Assembly: GCA_963556695.1 (NCBI GenBank)
Contig: CAUWAG010000007.1
Coordinates: forward strand, 2,790,001 to 2,854,000
Source of the DNA: Anthostomella pinea
Taxonomy: Eukaryota > Ascomycota > Sordariomycetes > Xylariales > Xylariaceae
Reading direction: 5' to 3'
Length of the DNA stretch: 64,000 nt
Position numbers and translations under genes: made by a program. Shown here piece after piece: positions 54,417 through 64,000 of the stretch. The notes beneath the pieces were generated by a model, which saw only the letters and a list, made by a program, of their open reading frames with translations, made no database searches and was not told the DNA's origin. The stretch's first letter is position 1. Each line of letters opens with the position of its first letter.

Positions 54417-56032
54417 CACCTTGCGCTTCTGCACCTGTACTTTCTCTGCATTCGCCAAGCTCCATGTCAGGGGTCGATAGTCTTGACAGCCATTTCGGAA
54501 GTCTCGAGGAGGTTCAGGCGAGGTTGCGTCACTGATAGCTCGATATGAACGGGGTTCTTTCCTTAGCTGCAGTCCTCCTATACAAGAATAGCTCTCCCGG
54601 CCCTTTGGAACTTTATGAGCGACTGGTCTTAGGGCCTTGTTATGACAGGGCCCGGGCAAAGTCCAGATTAATCAGGGTCTTATTATAATTATTATTAGAA
54701 ATATTATGACATTATTATGACAATTATCGCTATTATTATCCGTCAGGTTAGTCATATCTAATTAATGGAATATTGATATATAATTCTGGATCATATAGGT
54801 AATAATAAAGGGGAGTTAGTGTCCTTAAAGGTAGACTCGGGATCCACAGGGACGGTCTCACGTATTTGGGAGGAGGCCTTGTTTGCTGATATCTCTTAGT
54901 TCTCATGCAGGACTCGCTGGATGGACTGATCTATTAGTTAACCTCCAGTGAGTCCCGGAGAACTTGCCATATCCGTGTCGGTTTGCTCCTTTTGTGATTA
55001 GGCCAGAACGGCGCAACCTCAAGAATGCACTGGTGGCGAAGTTTGGCGGATAACGTTCCGTGCCAGCTTTTGTCATGTACTTCAGGATCTCAAGGCGGCC
55101 GTATGCTGTTGCGTGCAGTGCCGCGCTCGATCGCTGTTGGAGATATTGTGTTGATACAACACTTCGATAGTCCATTGACTCCAATGTCGTGTCTGGGACA
55201 ATGCCAAGATCATCTGGCTGTCATCACAACATCTGCGATATGCTTTAACAAGCTCGGGATGTCGAGGACTGGTCAACGACCCTTCCCTTGACGCCGAGCC
55301 CTGTCTGGATCACTCGAGTGAACAGTGCTTCCATCCATCTCATACATCGAGAGACACGTAGAGGTGTTCTCTCCCGTTGACGTCAGAGCTGGCTATGACC
55401 TGGGCCAGCTCAGCATATTTGTTGCGCCGTTCTGGCCTAATCACAAAGGGAGCAAACCGACACGGATATGGCAAGTTCTCCGGGACTCACTGGAGGTTAA
55501 TTAATAGATCAGTCCATCCAGCGAGTCCTGCGTGAGAACTAAGAGGTATCAGTAAACGAGGCCTCCTCCCAAATACGTGGGACTGTCCCCGTGGATCCCG
55601 AGTCTACCTTTAAGGACATTAATTCCCTTTTATTATTACCTGTATGATCCAGAATTATATATCAATATTCCATTAGTTAGATATGACTGACCTAATAAAC
55701 AATAGCGGCAATAATTATTATAATGATATCACGATATTTCTAATAATAATTGTAATAAGACCCTAATTAATCTGGACTTTGCCCGGGCCCTGTCATAACA
55801 AGGCCTTAAGACCAGTCGCTCATAAAGCTCCAAAGGGCCGGGAGAGCTATTCTTGTATAGGGGGACTGCAGCTAAGGAAAGAACCCCGTTCATTCTGAGC
55901 ACCAGGTCGAGCTATCAATGACGCAACCTCGCCTGAACCTCCTCGAGACTTCCGAAATGGCTGTCAAGACCATCGACCCCTGACATGGAGCTTGGCGAAT
56001 GCAGAGAAAGTACAGGTGCAGAAGGGCAAGGT
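54417..56032. repeat. Large inverted repeat with about 600-bp arms
   Basis: Arm 1 (about 54417-55013) and arm 2 (about 55423-56032) are near-perfect reverse complements. Examples: ACCTTGCGCTTCTGCACCTGTAC pairs with GTACAGGTGCAGAAGGGCAAGGT, and GATTAGGCCAGAACGGCGCAAC pairs with the matching start of arm 2. Part of each arm is very A+T-rich. The spacer of about 400 bp holds a short ankyrin-like piece on the minus strand (ALHATAYGRLEILKYM). No transposase or target duplication was recognised. Such a palindrome could fold into a long hairpin RNA if transcribed. It may be a foldback element or a local inverted duplication. Confidence 0.85.
55015..55190 (-). pseudogene. Ankyrin-repeat-like fragment in the inverted-repeat spacer
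   Basis: The minus strand reads AALHATAYGRLEILKYMTKAG, close to the core of an ankyrin repeat (ALHxAAxxGxxEIVKxLL). The frame breaks on both sides, so it is a remnant. Confidence 0.45.
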
Positions 56033-57489
56033 GGATATGATTGCCACCAACATGTCGGCCCCTTAATCGGTGCGTACGGTCAGGGACACTAAGATCGGCA
56101 AGGACTCGGTGGCGGCCACTGTCGACCATACCTATCCCGCACCACAGATTGGGCTCATACCATTAAGAAGCTGGGGGCGGAGGGAACTATATCATATTAC
56201 TGGCAGTCCCCGACAATGCCTCTCGAAGCTTCGACTAACGTTAAAGGATACGCATCATTGACCTGTTCAGGGTGAATGGTTGCGTCGCAATGACTCGCCT
56301 GTCACCATACCATCAAATGGTCGATATTCGCGGAGAACCTTCAGAAATGTTTCGGATGTGGCCCGGTTGTTGCCCCTATCAAAAATTCTCGGCGGTGAAA
56401 ACACTGCTCGATGAAAAGAGAAGGCATGCCACTGTCGTCGGGCTCTGACTGCCAAGTTGGCGAGACTTGCGAATAGTGACGAGTTCGAACAATCCGACGA
56501 CTCGCCCCCAGAGCAGAACGCCCATCTGCCTTCGTCAGATTTTCAGACAGATGTCATGATGCGGCTGTCTTGGTCTAGTATCAATCTCGCTTGATCAGAA
56601 TCGTTGCAACGACGACTAGGCTGAGATGTTTTACACCCTCATCACCACAGCTCGCACCAAGCTGGCTAGCAACAATCGCGATGCTTGCTGCGTTGATTAT
56701 GAGAGTCTCACCTCCCACCAAGAATGAGCTCGCTCATCCCGTCGTTCCTCTTCCAGGCCATATGTGTACCTAGAACGCAGTCTGGACGCGCTGGGCCATG
56801 AAGTCCATGCAAAACCTTCTACTGCGCCCACGCATACCGCTATGGTTCAAGACCAGCCGCACGTGTAATCGCATCGACATATCGAACCAGGACGCCATCG
56901 GGAACATCGAATATATATCCGACCCTACTTCAGACTTCAACGAAAGCGGTTGATGAGTTCCATTATGAGATACGTGCGTCGCGCGGCGCACTTACGCAGA
57001 TTGTACCTGGCCTCGGCAAGACTGCAGCACAGTCTCGACTTTCCTCCCATGCTCAGGCAGACTCCCGAAGATATGAAATTGAGGTACTGGAATTGGATAC
57101 CTACTGCTGGCAGGTGACGCACAGCTGGAGTTCCTCAGGCGCCCAAGCTTGCCAGGGCATTTCGGCGTTTGCAAATAGCTACGAACAAAGGGATGAATAC
57201 TTCCTCGCCCATCCAATTTGCAACGAGTGACATTGACACCTTGAGCTACCATCACACCTGGTTCCCATTCATTGTCAAGTTGCCATTGAGGTTCCTACAG
57301 TGGGACGAGACTATCACCCATTGATCTATTTCCCGCAGGAACTACTACATCGGTGAACCTTGGCCTTCAATCCTGCCAACTCCATAACTTGTACCCAGGC
57401 TGCAGCCATTCGAGACACTCAACATCATCGGCATTACATCCTGACTCACAAACCTTCTTCACACAACTTGCCATTCACACTTGCCAAAC
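56033..57489. other. Intergenic region
   Basis: No supported gene. Short frames of both strands overlap without signatures. Confidence 0.45.
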
Positions 57490-58460
57490 ATGGACAACAA
57501 CCGCGAGTCCATTATCAGCAAGGGCATGACCCAGGTCCATATGGTATGTCGTCGTTGTTGGCAAATCCGCATCCCATACTAATGAGATGGCCAACTATAG
57601 GGTCTGGGCATCCTTCTAGGTGCAGCGCGGATCTCCAGCGGCACCCACGAGCAGATCATGCGACTAGTCAACGCCGACGAGGATCTACTCTCCTTTGACG
57701 AGCCCACCGACTTTCTTCCGGCCAAAGAAGTTGATCTTGGACACCGGTGAGTTTTACAACCCAGACTGACTGATGGATATCTACTGATTTTAGTCCCAGC
57801 ACTGTCAATCTAGCCGCACAACCACACCTTGAACCTGCCAAGACAAAGCTCAACAGCCTTCTGGATTTCCCATTTGAGCCTATGCAGCAGTACCAGCAGC
57901 CCCAGCCCCAGCCCCAGCACCAGAACCAACACCAACAACGGCCCCAACAACAGCCCCAGCACCAACACCAGCACCAACACCAGCACCAGCAGAAGCAGCA
58001 GCAGCAGCCATCGAAACCCTTCCATGCGTCCAGAGCCCAGTCCGAAAATCAGATGAGTATGTCACCAAGATCTCAGCCTCATCATCGAGATGCATTTGAA
58101 ATGCCACTCTTGCAAAAGACGCCACGCTCCCAAGAGAAGTCTTAAGAGAGAAGACTGGCTGATATTGTCTGTGTAGAAATCATCTGCCCCTGGTGGGCGA
58201 CGCCTGGCTTCAAGTGCAGAGAGCAGGCCAAAGGCATCTGCCCGTGGTACCACGAAGCCATACCCGGCGGCCACAAGTATCCTCTCATCTGCGCTTTCTG
58301 GGCCAATGACCGTCGATGCCGGAAGGCCGCCGACAAATGCCGCTTTGCTCACTATCCTGCACAACACGGCAAAGTCGCTCCCTTGCCACCCATGAAGAAG
58401 ACGGCCGTCAAGAAAGAGCGCAGAGCCCCTGGTAAGGCTTTGATCGACGACGATTGGTAG
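57490..58460 (+). CDS. Small CCCH zinc-finger protein
   Basis: Four exons, 57490-57543, 57601-57746, 57794-58056 and 58177-58460, give 248 residues in frame. An acidic N-terminal segment is followed by a Gln/Pro/His-rich low-complexity tract encoded by CAG/CAC repeats (about 57882-58010). The C-terminus holds two CCCH-type fingers: ICPWWATPGFKCREQAKGIC with a nearby His, and C-x8-C-x6-C-x3-H in ICAFWANDRRC...RFAH. A basic tail (KKTAVKKERRAPGK) ends the protein. CCCH fingers bind RNA or DNA, and a regulatory role is inferred. The last intron uses GTATGT and removes a stretch containing a stop, which supports the model. The neighbouring genes give no further hint. Confidence 0.8.
57882..58010 (+). 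repeat. CAG/CAC-rich low-complexity tract within the CCCH gene
   Basis: Imperfect CAGCAC, CAGCCC and CAGCAG repeats encode a Gln/Pro/His-rich stretch. Length variation between strains is likely. Confidence 0.8.
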
Positions 58461-60825
58461 TCTGCTCCTTAGTCATGCTGGAAGGATGCCGTACGTGTGG
58501 TTGACAGGGAAAGTGGCATAATCGCCTGGCATAAAGATGACTGGCATAGTCACCAAACCACTGCCTATTCGGGTGCATTTGATTCACCACTTCTTCATAG
58601 CCTGGAGCTTTCTTTTGGGGATCTCAAGGCTACACTGGCACGCAAGTAGCTGATGGGGTTCCTCGGGAGAATTAGGTTTCAGGTCGTGCATACCGACAGG
58701 GATCTTCGTGTGCTGTTGGCGATGGAGGCTTAGGCATAAAAGAAAGATACATACATAGCCATCTTACGAACCCAGCCAGGGTATACCTACAATATACCGG
58801 CCTTTTCTGAGTCGTATTCTTATCCTACGTGTAAATATAAGACGATATCAATCATAAATCTAAGTAAGTGATTGACTACTAACGCCGGTATTCTTGTTGA
58901 TTGTGAGGGAACTGGTGCTTGTCAGGTGCGGATGCAGCTGGCTGCAGCTGGAAGGGACGAAAGGGGTTTTCCCTGGCGGATCAAAGGATAATATGTAGTG
59001 TCGGATCCCAGCTCCAGGCCCATGGAGGGATCTATCCAATCGAGCCACCATCTCCCACCCCAGTCCCTGGACCTGACTGCTCACGTGGTAGCATCTCCGG
59101 TAGGGATACAGGGATCTAGGGACACAGGTTACGAGCACTGGGCGTGGCACACGATGATTGACCCCGTCGCCGCTGCATTGGCAGCCGGCTGGATGATAGC
59201 AGTCCCTTGGATACGGCGCGTCGTCTGGATTCGAGAGAGTGACGGCGACCTGAGAGGAGACACCATCAATAGCACGTTCGAGGAGGTCACGTTGGCATTG
59301 AGGGGTGCGTCTGCCGACAACGATGCCGCCGTATCGCAACGCGTGGGACGGACTCTCAAGCGACCCATCGACTTGACGAAGGAAGCAGAAGTCTTCCCAG
59401 CGGGCTGAGGCATACACCAGAAATCCTCTGGCCACGGTGGCGGAGACACCCCCCGGTGAGATGGTGTTCGGAGTTGGTCTTTAGTAACTTAGCTACCGCC
59501 TCAAAGACCACTTGAGTACGGTCTTTTCTGAACAACTCCTCTACGGCGTGCTCCTGCGACCTGTTCGCCAAGTCAGACTTCTACCATCCTCATTGGCTTT
59601 AAAATCTGGGGAAGCCTGCACTTACGCAGATCTATGGTTACCACGATAAATATTTAGGTGTAAATTGTCTGGCTTGGCGAACAAGTGGTAAGAGCACGCA
59701 ATAGAGAAATTTCTTAGAAAAGCCGGTACCTATTCCTTAAGTCCCAATACCTCTTAGTTACTAGGTACTGCTACTGCCAAAAGCAAGTTCTAGTGGTCAC
59801 TCAGTTGGTCGGGTTTGAGTCCCTTCCCTGTACCAACAAGCGCGCTGTGATCCCTCTGTTCCGAATGATACAGTTGACCATGTGGCAAGATGGACCGCTT
59901 GAAAGACTGCCTTGGCCACTTGTAACCTTGATCAATAATCCAGGGATCATGCTACCAATCAAAGTCGGGTCCGCCACGGCGCTGCGCCGCAAGGGAGAGA
60001 TAGCAAGAAAAGGGTACCTACCCGGGCGAGCGGCACCAGCTTGGATCAGCTGGTCCTCTGTTGGGCCAGAGAACAGTTCGCAGGCAAAGGTTCGCAGCCA
60101 GCACGCGGCCCAGCTGATGATCTGATATACTCAGATTAAGAACGAGAAACTGCAATGCTTGGTAGCGAAGATCAGATTCCTGCACTCTTGAACGAAACCA
60201 CCAGGGCGTGGCCAATCAGACCACTCTATCCCGACGGCGGAGTAGCTGATTCCGGATTCCATCTCACCCGTTCATCCGTTCTATCACTTCACTGGACGGC
60301 CAGACATCCTTAGCGAAGCATGAAGGGCCTGGCCCGACCCAGGAAAAGCGCCCCCTTGCTGGGGCTCCGGCACAAAGGCCCGGGAAAGCGATCATTCAGG
60401 GAACTCCCCATGGGGAAGAGGGTCTCCCCCCGAGATAGTTGGGGAAAAGATCTGGCCCTGGATTCTGTTGGTCGTACACAGCCCGGGCCGATCAAGGGTG
60501 TCACCCGAGGCCATCAGAATCTAGATTGTCTACTCGCGACGCGTGTCAGCCGTTGCCGAGCGTGGGCCTCGAATCAAAAGCGCCCATGCCCCCCTGGCTT
60601 GTAAGACGTACGACTCCCATTTAGGCTGCGGATGCTTACGGCCCGTCTCCCCTTTCGGAACCTGGTCTGGGGAAATGGGGGGAAATTGGGGGAATGTTGG
60701 AGACTCGCTGAGAGTTGATAAAGGCGTGGCAAGAGCGTATCCTTCATACGACGCAAATACTGTTTTCGAGTCTCTAGGAAACCCATTCTCCAACACTTTC
60801 GAACATCTCTCGGAAGCTCGACAAG
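58461..60825. other. Intergenic region with unsupported frames
   Basis: I see no supported gene. A plus-strand frame at 58998-59408 (NSTFEEVTLALRGASADNDAAV...) is mildly protein-like, but a minus-strand frame overlaps it and neither has a family signature. Confidence 0.4.
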
Positions 60826-62972
60826 ATGGACGACCTTAAGAATGGCGATGGCGGTGTCATGGTCACGCACGAGCATATCGCTGTCAGCGAGGGCTCGGGA
60901 GTGACCGCAAACAAAGCTGGTGCCAAAGCCAAGGAGGTTCATAACGTATGATTCACTGACCGGAAGACCCCATCGTCCCTCAGCGCTAACATCATTCTGA
61001 TAGGCCGAACTATTCGCTGCCCTTCAAGAGACGAAGATTCATCCGTGGAGCAAGACATCGTTGCACCTCTACTGTGATTACCCCCCTGCCGCCAAAACAC
61101 TACACGGCTGAACGAGTTTCTGACAACGACTTAGTCGCTATATTCACGGCCTTCCTCTGTGCATGTGCAAATGGATACGATGGTGCGTCATAAGAACCTC
61201 AGATTGAGACCGGAGTCGAAGCCGGGAATGCTAACGGGCATGTTGCCATTAGGGTCCTTATTGACAGGTGTGGTCGCCATGCCTCACTTCCAAGACACCT
61301 TCAAGTGTGGGACAACGGGTCCTACGGTATCTCTAATGTTTAGTCTGTACACTGTCGTGAGTCTCCAGATCTGTTGTCGCAGATTTCTTACCGTTTTTTC
61401 GGGAACTTTTGTTCTCCCAGGAAGACTTGATAACTGACACTATCTAAGGGCGCCATGGTTGGATCCCCCTTCGCTGCGATGCTATCAGACAGATGGGGTC
61501 GTAGGATTGCCATGTTCTGGGGAGCAGTAGTCATTATCGTCGGCGTCGTCATCATCTCAACGAGCAGCACAATACCACAGTTCGTCGTCGGCAGATTCAT
61601 ACTCGGCTTGGGCATCAGTATAATGACTGTCGGGGCCCCCGCTTACGCAGTAGAGATCAGCCCTCCACACTGGCGTGGCCGGGCTACTGGTGAGTATAGA
61701 GCAAAGGTATCCATACGACATTTTACAAGGTGACTGACGAGACCGATACAGGTTTCTACAATTGCGGATGGTTCGGAGGATCGATCCCAGCGGCCGCCGT
61801 CGTCTTCGGCTGCAACAACATCGACAGCAACTGGTCCTGGAGAATCCCCCTGATCGTTCAGGGCGCCGCCTGTATCTTCGTGATGTTCGCAGTGTTTTTC
61901 ATCCCAGAGTCCCCCAGGTTCCTGATCGCAAACGGCCACGACGGAAAGGCCATGGACTTTTTAGCCAAGTATCACGGCAACGGAGATCGCAACTCTCGAC
62001 TCGTGCTGCTGGAGATCGAGGAGATGAGGGAGAACATCCGCACCGACGGCATCGATAAGAGACCGTGGGACTACCGACCCTTGGCCTTGACCCACAACGG
62101 CCGCTGGAGGATGGCTCAAGTGCTCATGATTTCAATCTTCGGGCAGTTTTCAGGTAACGGACTGGGTTACTTCAATACCACGATCTTCAAGAACATTGGA
62201 GTCACCAGCGTACCGGCGCAGTTGGGATACAATCTCCTGAACTCGTTCCTGTCGGCTGTGGGAGCTTTGTCCGCGGTTGCCTTTACTGACCGGATGCCTC
62301 GCCGGAAAGTCCTCGTCTTTGGAACGTTCGGTGCGTCTTCACTTTACCCCATCCCTGATTACCGAACCGGCTAACAATCTATGCTTACCAGCCTGCGCAT
62401 GTGCTCTTGCTGTCAACTCCGGCCTTTCCGCCGCCCTGGCCGGGCAGGGAGAGCACGTCCAGACCTCCTATGCCAAAGGAGCTCTCGCCTCGTACTTTTT
62501 GTTCAACATAGTATTTTCTTTCACCTATACGCCCCTGCAAGGAGTCATTCCCACCGAGGCCCTAGAGACGACAATGCGAGCCAAGGGTCTTGCTGCAAGC
62601 GGATTCCTCGTGAATGCTGTTGGTTTCATCAACCAGTTCGCCGGCCCCATCGCTCTTCAGAACATAGGCTACAAGTACATTTATGTATTCGTTGGCTGGG
62701 ATTTGGTAGAGACCGCCGCTGTAAGTCAGACCCAAAGCCCCTTTCCCTTCGTCTCGAGTCAAACGTCAAGAAACCTTTCATGGTAGCCTGCCAGCTTGCT
62801 AATCTTCTTTTCCCAGTGGTACATGTTTGGAGTTGAGAGTCAGGGCCGTACGCTTGAGCAACTGGAATGGGTCTACGACCAGCCTAACCCTGTCAAGGCG
62901 TCGCTCAAGGTTGACAAGGTCATTGTGCAGGCGGATGGAAAGGTTACCGAGAAGGTGGTATCAGAACTTTGA
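60826..62972 (+). CDS. MFS sugar transporter (sugar porter family)
   Basis: Eight exons, 60826-60945, 61004-61073, 61135-61182, 61253-61356, 61449-61689, 61752-62330, 62392-62720 and 62817-62972, join in frame to about 548 residues. Sugar-porter motifs appear in order: ANGYDGSLLTG in TM1, SDRWGRR between TM2 and TM3, GRFILGLGISI, PESPRFLIANG before the central loop, GNGLGYFNTTIF in TM7, DRMPRRK between TM8 and TM9, and PTEALETTMRAKGLA near TM11. Twelve membrane segments are expected, with both ends cytosolic. It moves a hexose, lactose-like or related sugar by proton symport. The closest look is to fungal lactose-permease-type members; substrate is inferred only. Exons are short and the gene appears intact. 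Confidence 0.9.
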
Positions 62973-64000
62973 AGCTGTTTGAGGTCCCCGACTGCATGGA
63001 TATAAGTCTCGTTAACGTGGAAGGGTATGCCTTCAAGCTGTATCAGTATTAGGTCTGGGTTCGGATAAGAAATTGCATAACGGCTTGGGGAACGAAGTGC
63101 GTTCCAAGTGCAACAATGTATTTGAATGGCGCCGAACGGGCTGCTCCCTCCACAGCTATGATATTATCCTCCGCTTTTCGGGCTACATCCGTGTGCTATG
63201 AAGTCAGTGGATCTGCTTGAGTCTCGAGCTGTAGTACCAGAGGTCCTCGGATACTTTGGCTGCTGCAGAAGGTCAAGCGGCGAAAAGTGATGTAGTTTCC
63301 AGGTGCGATCTGGCCAGAAGGCCGCTCAGACCTCTTATATATGGAGCAGTGAAGCTGGTGGGCCAGGTGGTCAGACTTTGTCTTAACCCCTGAATGGAGG
63401 AATGGAGCCAGCCAGGGAGCCCTGAACCACAACCTTGCGACATGAACCAACCTTTAATGATATGTTTCTTCTGTAATTAGAGGCTCAAGTACGTTCATAA
63501 GCTACGGCATTCCATGGGTCGCATGACGCTATGCCCTAGGTTGATGCCCTTTCGGATGTACACTCAACCCTCATGAGTCTCTGCATACCACATAATCGGG
63601 GTCTTGAATAATCAGGGAAATTTGTTTATCTGCGAGATAATCACACTGGATAAGGCATAAAACTTGGATTATCACAATATAGTTGCTTATTCTAGGGTTC
63701 TTATTATACTGTTTATGTCCTGTTGGGAAGAGAACCCTTGAGGTTCTCGGACGGAGACTTATGCGGCGTGACTGTATGCCGCAAACGTGACATGAAATCC
63801 GGTATTGATACTCCAGCTACCCTGTTTGCATACTAAGACGATGGGAAATGTGTTTAGGGTTGCTACCAAAGTTTTTGCATTCCCGATCCGGTTGCCGTGG
63901 ACCAGGAGCAGTAGATTGCAGGCTGGGGTTGAGGTAAATACTTCAAAGTATAACTACAGGCTTGCTACGTCACGCCCCGTACGGGCCGAGACGGTTTTGG
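62973..64000. other. Intergenic region to the end of the window
   Basis: No supported gene. Short frames lack motifs. Confidence 0.5.

Noticed and set aside
58860..59450. Overlapping long frames on both strands
   Set aside because: Neither strand has splice structure or motifs that favour it over the other.
59670..59830. A-box/B-box-like words (TGGTAAGAGCA and GGTTTGAGTCCC)
   Set aside because: They are more than 100 bases apart and no cloverleaf folds; a tRNA-derived SINE is possible but unsupported.
60310..60800. Open frames upstream of the sugar transporter
   Set aside because: They lie in the probable promoter and lack signatures; the transporter start at 60826 fits the splice pattern without them.
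1..64000. CRISPR arrays, operons or prokaryotic regulatory sites
   Set aside because: The window is fungal nuclear DNA with spliced genes; no evenly spaced direct repeats of CRISPR type were seen.

Overview
The window looks like a chromosome segment of a filamentous ascomycete (Pezizomycotina). Genes are split by short introns (about 40-120 nt) with GT...AG ends and CTAAC/CTGAC-like branch sites. Fungal families recur: an Lsb5-type VHS protein, a TOK-type two-pore K+ channel, a PAF-acetylhydrolase-like protein, a GMC oxidoreductase, a sugar porter and CCCH zinc-finger proteins. Tad1-like LINEs and a pogo/Fot-like transposon are present, with decay that resembles repeat-induced point mutation (RIP). 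I cannot name the species.

Layout. 1-3.1 kb holds no recognisable gene. 3.1-22.6 kb is mostly ordinary genic DNA: the VHS/GAT adaptor, a nuclear-looking unknown protein, a CCCH zinc-finger protein, the TOK channel, an alpha/beta-hydrolase-like gene carrying a frameshift, a previously hidden five-exon secreted-protein gene with an in-frame TAA, the PAF-acetylhydrolase-like gene and an alpha/beta-hydrolase-3 esterase. 23.4-40.6 kb is a transposon complex. Two nearly identical pogo copies lie in inverted orientation. One holds a full-length Tad-like LINE (32998-38594) flanked by a 16-bp target-site duplication. A second LINE is split into two exactly complementary halves at the outer and inner flanks of the two pogo copies. 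Between the pogo copies lie a tRNA-Lys, a cysteine-rich secreted protein gene and a gene interrupted by TAA. 40.8-45.7 kb holds a pair of related, apparently damaged genes and an intact secreted GMC oxidoreductase. 47.9-56.0 kb is a second transposon region: the 3' and 5' parts of a decayed LINE in opposite orientation, a 163-bp LINE fragment with its own target duplication, and a large inverted repeat with arms of about 600 bp. 57.5-63 kb returns to normal genes: a small CCCH protein and an eight-exon sugar transporter.

The main result is structural. Target-site duplications and the split LINE indicate that the segment at about 25.4-31.9 kb was inverted by recombination between the two inverted pogo copies. 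Flipping it back restores one LINE reading frame through a TA dinucleotide, brings together that LINE's matching 15-bp target duplications, and gives each pogo copy matching 2-bp flanks. A similar argument links the two opposite LINE parts at 47.9 and 54.4 kb. Several genes near these elements carry single stops or frameshifts. They could be real decay or sequence errors, and should be re-sequenced before being called pseudogenes.
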